6,219 nt of DNA. Source: an uncultured Holophagaceae bacterium. Lineage in GTDB: Bacteria > Acidobacteriota > Holophagae > Holophagales > Holophagaceae. Positions 1 to 6,219 of the stretch are shown here, piece by piece; position 1 is the stretch's first letter; the number at the start of each line of letters is the position of its first letter. The stretch spans positions 1 to 6,219 of the forward strand of contig CAITBU010000090.1 of the NCBI GenBank assembly GCA_903890595.1, in the 5' to 3' direction. The translations under genes and the position numbers were made by a program. The notes below the pieces were generated by a model that saw only the letters and a program-made list of their open reading frames with translations, had not been told where the DNA came from and ran no database searches.

Positions 1-73
1 CTGTTGACTAAAAGTTCATCCAGAGGTCCCTTGTGCCGATGGAAAGGGGTCAGGCCAGTTCAACCGGGGCACC

Positions 74-3000
74 ATGTCAGAGCGCATTGAGCCATTCCGT
101 GATGCCGACCCCCAGGGATGGCATCCCGTGCTGGAGGCCCTTCCCCAGGGCGTCCTCCTCACTGATGCGCAGGGGCGCTTTGTCATGGGGAACACCGCTG
201 CCCTGGAGCTGCTGGGGCTGGACCTCCCCACCCTTCGGACCCTGGACCTGCATGGGCACTGCTGCCACCTCCTGGCCGAGGACCGGTCCCTGTTGCCGCC
301 GGAGTCCTTCGCGGGCTTGAGGGCCTTCCGGGACCAGGTGGCGGTACCCCCCGAGCGCATCGGGCTGGGCTGGGAGGATGGCAGGGTGGTCTGGGTGTCC
401 GTGTCGGCCACGCCTGTGGACGGCGGTGGGGTCCTCATCAACCTGGAGGACCGCACGACCACCCACCTGGCCCGCACCATCCTGGCCGCCCGGGCCCGGA
501 TCGGAGAGCTGGCCGAAGGAGCCACCCTGGAGCAGGTCCTGCGGGGCACCCTGGACGAGGCCGAGCAGCTGACGGGCAGCTGCATCGGGTTCTATCACTT
601 TGTGGCTGCGGACCAGCAGATGCTGACACTGCAGGCCTGGAGCACCCGCACGGCCAAGGAGTTCTGCCGCGCCGAGGGCCATGGTCTGCACTACCCCGTG
701 CACCAGGCCGGCGTCTGGGCGGATGCCCTCCGGGGTGGGCAGCCATCTGTGCACAACGACTACCCGAGCCTGCCTCACCGCAAGGGCCTGCCCGAGGGGC
801 ATGCGGTGGTGCTGCGAGAGCTCGTGGTACCTGTGCTGCGCGGAGGGAAGATCGTGGCCCTCCTGGGGGTGGGCAACAAGGCCTTCCCCTATGGCCCCAA
901 GGATGTGGAGACCGTCCAGGGGCTGGCGGATCTGGCCTGGGAAGTGGCCGAGAAGAAGCGCACCGAGGAGGCCCTGCGGGCGAGCCGGGCGTTGCTGGGT
1001 TCCGTGCTGGACTCCCTCCAGGCCCACGTCGCGGTGCTGGATGCCAAGGGGGAGATCATCGCCGTCAACGAACCCTGGCTCCGCTTTGCCCGGGAGAACG
1101 GCATCCGGGAGCCGCAGGGCAGCGTGGTGGGCGTGAACTACCTGGAGAAGCTGGCGCCGGCAGAGGCCGCCGGCGACGCCGGGGTCACGGCCATCCGGCA
1201 GGGACTGCTGGCGGTTCTGGAGGGACGGTCCCGGGCTCACGAGGCGGAGTATCCCTGCCACGGGCCAGCGGGGGAGCGCTGGTTCCACATGACGGCGGTG
1301 CCGCTGTCCGGTGCGTCCGGCGGGATTGTCGTCGCCCACGAGAACATCACGCAGCGGAAAACGGCGGAGCTGGCCCTGGCGCTGAGCGAGGCCCGCCTGC
1401 GGAGCATGCTTCGGACCGCCATGGACGCCGTCTGGCTCGTGGGGACCGATGGCAGCATTCTGGAAGTAAACGAGGCCGCCTGCCAGATGTTGGGTCACTC
1501 CCGAGAGGAGCTGATCGGCAAGTCTGTTCCGGAGGTGGAGGCGGAGGAGCGGCCGGAGGACACCGCCAAGCGCATCCGGAGGGTGATCGAGCTGGGCTTC
1601 GATGTCTTCCAGTCCACCCACCGCCGCAAGGACGGCAGCACCTTCCCGGTGGAGGTCTCCACCACCTTCCTGCGGGACACGGGGCAGCTGGTGGCCTATG
1701 TGCGTGACATCACCGGTCGGGTCGCTGCCGAGGCCGCCCTCCGGGAGAGCGAGGGCCGCTTCCGGGCCCTGGTGGAGCAGGCTGGCGATGGGTTCGAGCT
1801 GGTGGACGCCCAGGGCCGACTGGTGGATGTGAACCAGGCCACCTGCCAGGCGCTGGGCTACACCCGGGAGGAGCTGCTGGCGATGAACCTCTGGGGCATC
1901 GACCCCCTGGTCTCGCCCGAGGCCTTTGGGGACGGCTTCCGGCTGCTGCAGGAGGGACCCCTCACCCTGGAGAGCCAGCACCAGCGCAAGGATGGATCCA
2001 TCTTCCCCGTGGAGATCCGCCTCTCGAGCATCACTCTCCAGGGGGAGCCCTACGCCTTTGTCATTGCCCGGGACATCTCCGAGCGGAAGCGCCTGGAGGC
2101 CGAGCGGCGGGACCTGGAAACCCAGTTCCAGCGGGCTCAGAAGATGGATAGTCTGGGCAGCCTGGCCGGGGGTGTGGCCCACGACATGAACAATGTCCTG
2201 GCGGCCATCATGGCCCTGTCCTCGATCCACGAGACCCAGGCACCACCGGGGTCCCCCCTGCGGCGCAGCATGGAGACCGTCTCCAAGGCCTGCCAGCGGG
2301 GTCGCAGCCTGGTGCAGGGCCTCCTGGGCTTTGCCCGCCAGGGCCTGGCGGAGGAGAAGGCGCTCAACCTCAACGAATTGGTTCGAGATCAGAAGGATCT
2401 CCTGGAGCACAGCACCTTCCACCAGGTGACCCTGGACCTGGATCTGGCACCGGACCTGAGCCTGGTGAAGGGGGATGCCACGGCCCTCAGCCACGCCCTC
2501 ATGAACCTGTGCGTCAATGCCGTGGAAGCCATGCCAGCCGGTGGGACTCTGAGCCTCCGCACCCGGAACCGGCCCCCCGGGAGCGTGATCCTGGAGGTCC
2601 AGGATACCGGTGCGGGCATGCCCCCGGAGGTGCTGGCCAAAGCCACGGATCCCTTCTTTACCACCAAGGCTCAGGGCAAGGGCACCGGCCTGGGTCTGGC
2701 CATCGTCTACGGCACGGCCAAGTCCCATCGGGGTCACTTCGAGCTGCACAGCGAAGTGGGCAAGGGCACCTTGGCCACCCTGCAGCTGCCGGCGGTGGCG
2801 CCGGAAGCCCCACTGGCGCCTGAGGCCGAGGCCAGGGTTCCTGGCCTGCGGGCCCTGCGCGTGCTGGTGGTGGACGACGACGAGATGCTGCGGGAGACCC
2901 TGGCCAGCCTGCTGGAGGTGCTGGGCCATGCCCAGATCACCCTGGGCAGCGGTGAGGAGGCCCTGCAGCTGCTGGAAGAGGGCCAGCCCATCGACCTGGT

Positions 3001-3220
3001 GATCCTGGATCTGAACATGCCGGGTCTGGGTGGCGCCGCTACCCTACCGCTCCTGCGGGCTCTCCGTCCGAACCTGCCCGTGATCCTGGCCACGGGTCGG
3101 GCCGATCAGCAGGCCCTGGATCTGGTAGAGGGGATCGTCCGGGTGAGCATCCTGGCCAAGCCCTTCAGCCTCCAGGAGCTCAAGACCCACCTGGCTAAGC
3201 TCTTCGGCACTGTCCACTGA
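74..3220 (+). CDS. Soluble multi-PAS/GAF hybrid sensor histidine kinase with C-terminal receiver domain
   Basis: Cytoplasmic signal-sensing kinase, 1048 residues, no signal peptide or membrane segment seen. Domains in order (approximate): PAS1 15-130; GAF 140-295, with the motif HNDYPSLPHRKGLPEGHA at 227-244 and GVGNK at 265-269; PAS2 300-430, containing EYPCHGP and RWF; PAS3 436-550 and PAS4 555-672, a similar pair each with RKDGS-[TI]-FPVE; HisKA with phosphoacceptor His703 in AHDMNN; HATPase with N-box Asn811/Asn815, DTGAG 844-848, FFTTK 861-865 and GKGTGLGLA 868-876; receiver 928-1048 with acidic pair Asp934/Asp935, phosphoacceptor Asp979, Thr1007 and Lys1029. All catalytic residues are present, so autophosphorylation and transfer to its own Asp979 are expected. 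The AHD-[FM]-NN H-box is typical of the kinase class that often carries terminal receivers. The ATG at 74 is the first start after an in-frame TGA at 5-7; a weak GGGG lies at 66-69. No partner regulator or output domain is visible; the sensed ligand is unknown. Confidence 0.96.
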   Translation: MSERIEPFRDADPQGWHPVLEALPQGVLLTDAQGRFVMGNTAALELLGLDLPTLRTLDLHGHCCHLLAEDRSLLPPESFAGLRAFRDQVAVPPERIGLGWEDGRVVWVSVSATPVDGGGVLINLEDRTTTHLARTILAARARIGELAEGATLEQVLRGTLDEAEQLTGSCIGFYHFVAADQQMLTLQAWSTRTAKEFCRAEGHGLHYPVHQAGVWADALRGGQPSVHNDYPSLPHRKGLPEGHAVVLRELVVPVLRGGKIVALLGVGNKAFPYGPKDVETVQGLADLAWEVAEKKRTEEALRASRALLGSVLDSLQAHVAVLDAKGEIIAVNEPWLRFARENGIREPQGSVVGVNYLEKLAPAEAAGDAGVTAIRQGLLAVLEGRSRAHEAEYPCHGPAGERWFHMTAVPLSGASGGIVVAHENITQRKTAELALALSEARLRSMLRTAMDAVWLVGTDGSILEVNEAACQMLGHSREELIGKSVPEVEAEERPEDTAKRIRRVIELGFDVFQSTHRRKDGSTFPVEVSTTFLRDTGQLVAYVRDITGRVAAEAALRESEGRFRALVEQAGDGFELVDAQGRLVDVNQATCQALGYTREELLAMNLWGIDPLVSPEAFGDGFRLLQEGPLTLESQHQRKDGSIFPVEIRLSSITLQGEPYAFVIARDISERKRLEAERRDLETQFQRAQKMDSLGSLAGGVAHDMNNVLAAIMALSSIHETQAPPGSPLRRSMETVSKACQRGRSLVQGLLGFARQGLAEEKALNLNELVRDQKDLLEHSTFHQVTLDLDLAPDLSLVKGDATALSHALMNLCVNAVEAMPAGGTLSLRTRNRPPGSVILEVQDTGAGMPPEVLAKATDPFFTTKAQGKGTGLGLAIVYGTAKSHRGHFELHSEVGKGTLATLQLPAVAPEAPLAPEAEARVPGLRALRVLVVDDDEMLRETLASLLEVLGHAQITLGSGEEALQLLEEGQPIDLVILDLNMPGLGGAATLPLLRALRPNLPVILATGRADQQALDLVEGIVRVSILAKPFSLQELKTHLAKLFGTVH

Positions 3221-3240
3221 GCCTCACCTCAGCGGGACAG
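3210..3240. terminator. Candidate bidirectional terminator hairpin between convergent genes
   Basis: An inverted repeat spans the 8-base gap between the two convergent stop codons. The outer arms CTGTCC (3210-3215) and GGACAG (3235-3240) pair perfectly. The inner arms CTGAG (3217-3221) and CTCAG (3228-3232) also pair perfectly. There is a small 1-by-2 internal mismatch and a 6-base loop (3222-3227). Both stop codons lie in the stem. No T-run follows on either strand, so this is not a textbook intrinsic terminator. It could act as a weak or factor-assisted terminator, or as a 3' stability hairpin for both mRNAs. The fold is read directly from the sequence; the function is inferred from position. 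Confidence 0.5.
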
Positions 3241-4683
3241 GGCCTGGAAGCGGACATGCAGCCCCAGCCCGAGGGTGGCGGTATCCAGGCCCCCGCGGGG
3301 CCCACGAACCCTGCCGGCCGTGGCCTCCAGGCCTAATCCCTGCGGAAGGGCGAGGCGCCAACCCGCCCGGAAGGAGGTGAGCCGACCCCCGCCGGTGGCC
3401 AGCCCGCCGCCGCCGCCAGCGCCCAGGGCAACCTCGGCGAAGAGCCGCTGCCCGGCCAGGGCGGGGGTCTCGAAGCCCACGCCGGCCAGTCCGGTGGAGT
3501 AGCCCCCGGCGCCGCCCCCGGTGCCGCTGCCGGCCTCTCCAGTGAGATAGAAGCCACGGCTCAGCTGCCGGTCCGCCCTCAGGGTCATCATCTGGACAGC
3601 GCCGGTTGCTCCGTTGGTGCGCCGGGCTTGGCGGTACACGAGGACGCCCGAGCCGGCTCGCCAGCGGTCGAGGTCGAAGGTGACCAGGGCTTCCCCGCCC
3701 TCCCAGGGGCGTGGGGTGGCGAAGCGGTGGGACAGCCGGAGGGCCGCCGTGCGGCCGGTGAAGGCCCCGCCCGGGGCTCGGAGAAAGCCCAGTCCGGCAG
3801 CGCCGCGCCAAGCGCCGCTGCCCAGGGTCAGAGCACCTTCTCCGGCGACCAGGAAGCCGCCGCCGGTGTCGAGGTCGCCGCCCCCGCCCAGCCCAGCCCC
3901 CAAGCGGGCCTCCAGGCCCACGGGTCCAACCAGGGAAACCCTCATGCCCACCCCCCCCAGGGCTTGGGCATAGCCAGCGCTGGTGCCACCGATGGCCCCG
4001 TCGGCTACCAGGTAGGTGAACCAGGGCCCACTCAGGTCCCGGGTCGAGGCGAGGCCCGCCAAGCTCAAGGGCGTCTGCATCCCGCCGCTGCGGGAGCGGG
4101 AAGCCGGGGTGGGGTCTACCCGAATGAATTCGGGCTCCAGGCTGCGGCCACCCCAGCGCACGGAGCCTTCAAAGGACTGCCGTACCGCCCCCTCCGGCAG
4201 CCAAAGGCGCTGCGAGGTGAAGGCCAGGGTGAGGGCAAGCTGCGTGCTGTCGATGCCGCCATTGGGGAAGTACACCCGGCTCAGCTCCAGGCCCAGGCGG
4301 GCTGGGCCCAGCAGGACCGCCGCCCCCAGGTGGGGACGCAGCATCAGTCCACCGCCTTGGGGGGCCGAGGCACCGCCGCCGCCGCCTACAAAGACGCCAC
4401 CATCCAGTTCCAGGGGCAGGGTCGGGAAGGGCCGCCCCCGTCCGCCCCCCTCCAGGCCGAAGGTGAAGAAGCCGCCCCGCTGGCCCCAGGCGGCCCCGTA
4501 GAGGCCGGGGCCGAGGTACCAGGGGCCGAAGGAGGCTGTGCCGGAGAGCCCAATCAGGCCCAGGGCTTCGTTCTGGGGCAGCCGCAGGGTCTCGGCGCGC
4601 AGGGTGGTGCGTAGCGGCAGCTCCTCAGGCAGACCACCTGCCAGCAGCAGGGTGGAGGCGGTGCTGAGGAGCAGTCGTCTCAC
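3229..4683 (-). CDS. Exported glycine-rich protein with three internal repeats, putative outer-membrane beta-barrel
   Basis: I do not recognise the family. The protein has 484 residues. It starts MRRLLLSTASTLLLAGG, a Sec-type signal peptide with two arginines and a hydrophobic core; a cut near residue 17 is plausible, and there is no lipobox cysteine. The mature part is rich in Gly, Leu and Ala, with alternating hydrophobic stretches ending in aromatics and short Gly turns, as in outer-membrane barrels. Three diverged modules lie at about 40-157, 204-321 and 364-479. The last strand ends LGLHVRF at 473-479, followed by QALSR, so the usual C-terminal aromatic is not the final residue. The GTG start at 4683 overlaps the TGA of the upstream ATPase gene, and the signal peptide begins right there, which fixes the start. 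G/C-rich third positions match the neighbours. Being a real gene is near certain; surface location is inferred, and a periplasmic beta-rich protein is the alternative. A role beside the ATPase in secretion or pilus biogenesis is possible only by context. Confidence 0.8.
   Translation of the reverse strand: MRRLLLSTASTLLLAGGLPEELPLRTTLRAETLRLPQNEALGLIGLSGTASFGPWYLGPGLYGAAWGQRGGFFTFGLEGGGRGRPFPTLPLELDGGVFVGGGGGASAPQGGGLMLRPHLGAAVLLGPARLGLELSRVYFPNGGIDSTQLALTLAFTSQRLWLPEGAVRQSFEGSVRWGGRSLEPEFIRVDPTPASRSRSGGMQTPLSLAGLASTRDLSGPWFTYLVADGAIGGTSAGYAQALGGVGMRVSLVGPVGLEARLGAGLGGGGDLDTGGGFLVAGEGALTLGSGAWRGAAGLGFLRAPGGAFTGRTAALRLSHRFATPRPWEGGEALVTFDLDRWRAGSGVLVYRQARRTNGATGAVQMMTLRADRQLSRGFYLTGEAGSGTGGGAGGYSTGLAGVGFETPALAGQRLFAEVALGAGGGGGLATGGGRLTSFRAGWRLALPQGLGLEATAGRVRGPRGGLDTATLGLGLHVRFQALSR
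3247..4566 (-). repeat. Three diverged ~115-residue protein modules within the exported protein
   Basis: Module 1 lies at 4213-4566 (residues 40-157), module 2 at 3721-4074 (204-321), and module 3 at 3247-3594 (364-479). Each begins with a strand leading into [GR]-x(0-1)-[WF]-Y-like aromatics. A Gly-rich strand ending near GG-x-G follows in modules 2 and 3. Next comes the turn: GGGGGASAPQGGG (100-112), GGGGDLDTGGG (266-276) and GGGGGLATGGG (423-433). A P-x(0-1)-GG turn closes each copy (Pro140, Pro304, Pro462) before a last strand with F or RF at its end. The conserved points are offset by 164 residues (copies 1 to 2) and 157-158 (copies 2 to 3). Spacers of 46 and 42 residues separate the copies and also look loosely alike. 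The match was made by eye. Confidence 0.65.
3951..3958 (-). repeat. G8 homopolymer tract inside the exported-protein gene
   Basis: Eight consecutive C on the plus strand (G8 in the coding direction) run from the last base of Leu242 through Gly243 and Gly244 into the GTG of Val245. The frame is intact as given. Tracts of this kind can slip during replication and switch genes on or off, but in DNA this GC-rich an 8-base run in a Gly-rich gene can also be chance. Confidence 0.6.
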
Positions 4684-4693
4684 GAGCCTTCTC
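4680..4693 (-). promoter_or_regulatory. GTGA stop/start overlap with upstream Shine-Dalgarno-like GAGAAGG
   Basis: Read on the minus strand, GAGAAGG (4687-4693) is followed three bases later by GTGA. The GTG (4683-4681) starts the exported protein and the TGA (4682-4680) ends the ATPase. This four-base overlap is a common arrangement for translational coupling, in which ribosomes finishing the ATPase reinitiate on the next gene. It supports a single transcript for the two genes. The SD spacing is short, which fits a dependence on coupling. Confidence 0.75.
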
Positions 4694-6219
4694 GGAAGGT
4701 GACCTTGTTGACCTCGGCGAGGGTGGTGATGCCCAGCCGGACCTTCTCGAGGGCGCTGTCCCGGAGGAACTGCATGCCGCCGCGGCGGCAGGCGGCCTTG
4801 AGCTCGCGCACCGGGGCCCGCTGGATGAGCAGCTCGCGGAGCTCATCGTTGAGGCCCATGAACTCGATGATGGCCTGGCGGCCACGGAAGCCCGTGCCGT
4901 GGCAGTCCACGCAGCCCACCCGGTCAAAGAGGAGGGCACTGTCAGCCCAGGCGGCGTCCACGCCGTTCTCTTCCAGTTCCTGGGGGGAGGGGCGCTGGGC
5001 CGGGCGCTTGCACTTGGGGCAGAGCACACGGACCAGGCGCTGGGCCAGGATGCAGTTCAGGGAGGACACGAAGTTGTAGACCTCGACGCCCATGTGCTGG
5101 AAGCGGCCCAGCACATCCAGCACGTTGTTGGCGTGGACCGTCGTGAACACCAGGTGCCCCGTGAGGGCCGACTGGATGGCGATCTGGGCGGTCTCGGGGT
5201 CGCGGATCTCACCCACCAGGATCTTGTCGGGGTCGTGGCGGAGGATGGAGCGCAGGCCCAGGGCGAAGGTGAGGCCCTTCTTTTCGTTTACCGGGATCTG
5301 GGTGACGCCCTCCAGCTGGTACTCCACCGGGTCCTCGATGGTGATGATCTTGTCCTCGGGGGACTTGATCTCGCTGAGCACCGCATACAGGGTGGTGGTC
5401 TTGCCGGAACCCGTGGGTCCGGTCACCAGGAACATGCCGTAGGGCTCGCGAGAGAAGCGCCGCACCCGCTTGAGCTCGTGCTCGGAGAAGCCAAGGATCT
5501 CGAGGGTCAGGGACTGGAACTCCTCGGTGAGGTTCTCCTTGTCCAGGATACGGATCACCGCGTCCTCGCCGTGGATGGTGGGCATGATGCTCACGCGGAA
5601 GTCGATGGCCCGGCCCCGCACCTTGAGCTTGAAGCGGCCGTCCTGGGGCTTCCGCTTCTCGGCGATGTCCAGCTCGGACATGACCTTGATGCGGCTGATG
5701 ATGGGGGAGGCGAAGCGCCGGTCAATGGGGTCAGCGGCGGAGTAGAGGCTGCCGTCGATGCGGTACTTGATCTGGAAGCCCGAGGCCAGGGTCTCCAGGT
5801 GGATGTCCGAGGCTCGCCGCTGCAGGGCGTTGAAGATGGTGGTGTCCACCAGGCGGACGATGGGGGCCTCATCCTTGTCCGTGAGGCGCTCCAGGTCCAG
5901 GACGTCGTCATCCCAGTCCTCCTCGTTGAGCACCTGGACCTTGAGGGCCTCGCCGGCCTCGTCCATGACCTTCTGGCCGCTCTCGGACTTCTTCAGGACT
6001 TCCTGAATCTGGGCCTGGGGGGCCCAGTAGAAGCGGAGGGGGCGCCGGAGGCGCATGCGGAGCATGTCCTGGGTGGGAATGTCCAGGGGGTCGGCCATGG
6101 CCAGCCACAGCACACCCTCGCGTTCCTGCACGGGAACAAAGTGATGCTTCAGCATCAAATCGAGGGGAAGGGCCTGGAAGAGCGCAAAATCCACGGGCTC
6201 GCGAGTCAGATCAAGGGTC
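4680..6219 (-). CDS. GspE/PilB/PulE-family secretion or pilus-assembly ATPase, 5' end outside the window
   Basis: Cytoplasmic hexameric ATPase that drives type II secretion or type IV pilus extension. Numbered from the GTG at 6194, 504 residues are seen. An N-terminal type II secretion ATPase domain (about 1-65, with VPV and LAMADPLD) leads to a linker. The ATPase core follows: ASDIHLE 128-134, Walker A GPTGSGKT 259-266, Asp box IEDPVEY 286-292, Walker B ILVGEIRDPETA 325-336 with Glu329, and His box TGHLVFTTVHANN 345-357. A four-cysteine zinc site is formed by Cys392/Cys395 and Cys428/Cys431. The zinc site and the ExE-type Walker B region favour GspE/PilB over the retraction ATPase PilT. The frame stays open upstream of 6194 to the window edge, reading TLDLTREP, which continues the N-terminal domain. 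The GTG at 6194 is therefore an internal valine, and roughly 40-60 residues are probably missing. GspE versus PilB cannot be settled without the neighbours to the right. Confidence 0.96.
   Translation of the reverse strand, partial: TLDLTREPVDFALFQALPLDLMLKHHFVPVQEREGVLWLAMADPLDIPTQDMLRMRLRRPLRFYWAPQAQIQEVLKKSESGQKVMDEAGEALKVQVLNEEDWDDDVLDLERLTDKDEAPIVRLVDTTIFNALQRRASDIHLETLASGFQIKYRIDGSLYSAADPIDRRFASPIISRIKVMSELDIAEKRKPQDGRFKLKVRGRAIDFRVSIMPTIHGEDAVIRILDKENLTEEFQSLTLEILGFSEHELKRVRRFSREPYGMFLVTGPTGSGKTTTLYAVLSEIKSPEDKIITIEDPVEYQLEGVTQIPVNEKKGLTFALGLRSILRHDPDKILVGEIRDPETAQIAIQSALTGHLVFTTVHANNVLDVLGRFQHMGVEVYNFVSSLNCILAQRLVRVLCPKCKRPAQRPSPQELEENGVDAAWADSALLFDRVGCVDCHGTGFRGRQAIIEFMGLNDELRELLIQRAPVRELKAACRRGGMQFLRDSALEKVRLGITTLAEVNKVTFREGS

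Noticed and set aside
4..9. TTGACT resembling a sigma-70 -35 box upstream of the kinase
   Set aside because: No acceptable -10 hexamer sits 16-18 bases downstream (sequence there is around GTCCCTT). A single hexamer match is not enough to call a promoter.
77..2929. A 950-codon open frame on the minus strand opposite the kinase gene
   Set aside because: Long antisense open frames are common opposite GC-rich genes because stops are rare. Its translation is rich in Gln, Gly, His and Leu with no recognisable domain, while the plus strand encodes a complete kinase with every motif.
3407..3417. GCC triplet runs here and at 4373-4386, looking like microsatellites
   Set aside because: They encode the Gly runs of the repeated protein module in frame and are explained by glycine codons (GGC) in GC-rich DNA.
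3224..3811. A second minus-strand frame of 195 codons within the exported-protein gene
   Set aside because: Arg/Pro/Gly-rich shadow of the main frame. It could matter only if the gene were frameshifted, and the main frame is continuous.
3628..4614. A 328-codon open frame on the plus strand opposite the exported-protein gene
   Set aside because: The translation is low-complexity Ala/Gly/Gln/Pro with no signal peptide or motif. The minus-strand frame has a signal peptide, a coupled start and internal repeats.
1..6219. Search for CRISPR arrays, tRNA/rRNA genes, insertion sequences or attachment sites
   Set aside because: No regularly spaced direct repeats, tRNA-like cloverleaf, transposase or terminal inverted repeats were seen. 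Nearly all of the window is accounted for by three coding genes.

Overview
The window is GC-rich chromosomal-type bacterial DNA with a strong preference for G or C at the third codon position. It is almost entirely coding. The protein repertoire (a soluble PAS/GAF hybrid histidine kinase, a GspE/PilB secretion ATPase, and an exported glycine-rich protein that looks like an outer-membrane protein) points to a Gram-negative environmental bacterium. Overall style suggests something like Holophagae (Acidobacteriota, Geothrix-like) or a deltaproteobacterial relative. That placement is an impression from protein style and cannot be proved from the window.

Layout: positions 1-73 are a short leader. 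Positions 74-3220 (+) encode a complete 1048-residue hybrid sensor kinase, PAS-GAF-PAS-PAS-PAS-HisKA-HATPase-REC, with all catalytic residues present and no membrane segment. It meets a leftward-transcribed pair of genes end to end. Only 8 bases separate the two stop codons, and both stops lie inside a good inverted repeat (3210-3240) that could be a bidirectional terminator. The leftward pair consists of a GspE/PilB/PulE-family ATPase (4680 to beyond the right edge, 5' end missing) followed by a 484-residue exported protein (3229-4683, minus). They overlap by four bases (GTGA), so they very probably share one transcript and are translationally coupled.

The exported protein is the least explained element. 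I do not recognise its family. It has a signal peptide and is built from three diverged copies of a roughly 115-residue glycine-rich module spaced about 160 residues apart. Each copy carries a GGGG(G)-x(3-5)-GGG turn and a later P-x(0-1)-GG turn. This pattern suggests amphipathic beta strands and an outer-membrane barrel. Its coupling to a type II secretion / type IV pilus type ATPase makes a functional link plausible but unproven. The kinase is convergent and has no partner regulator in view, so no regulatory link to the other two genes can be claimed.
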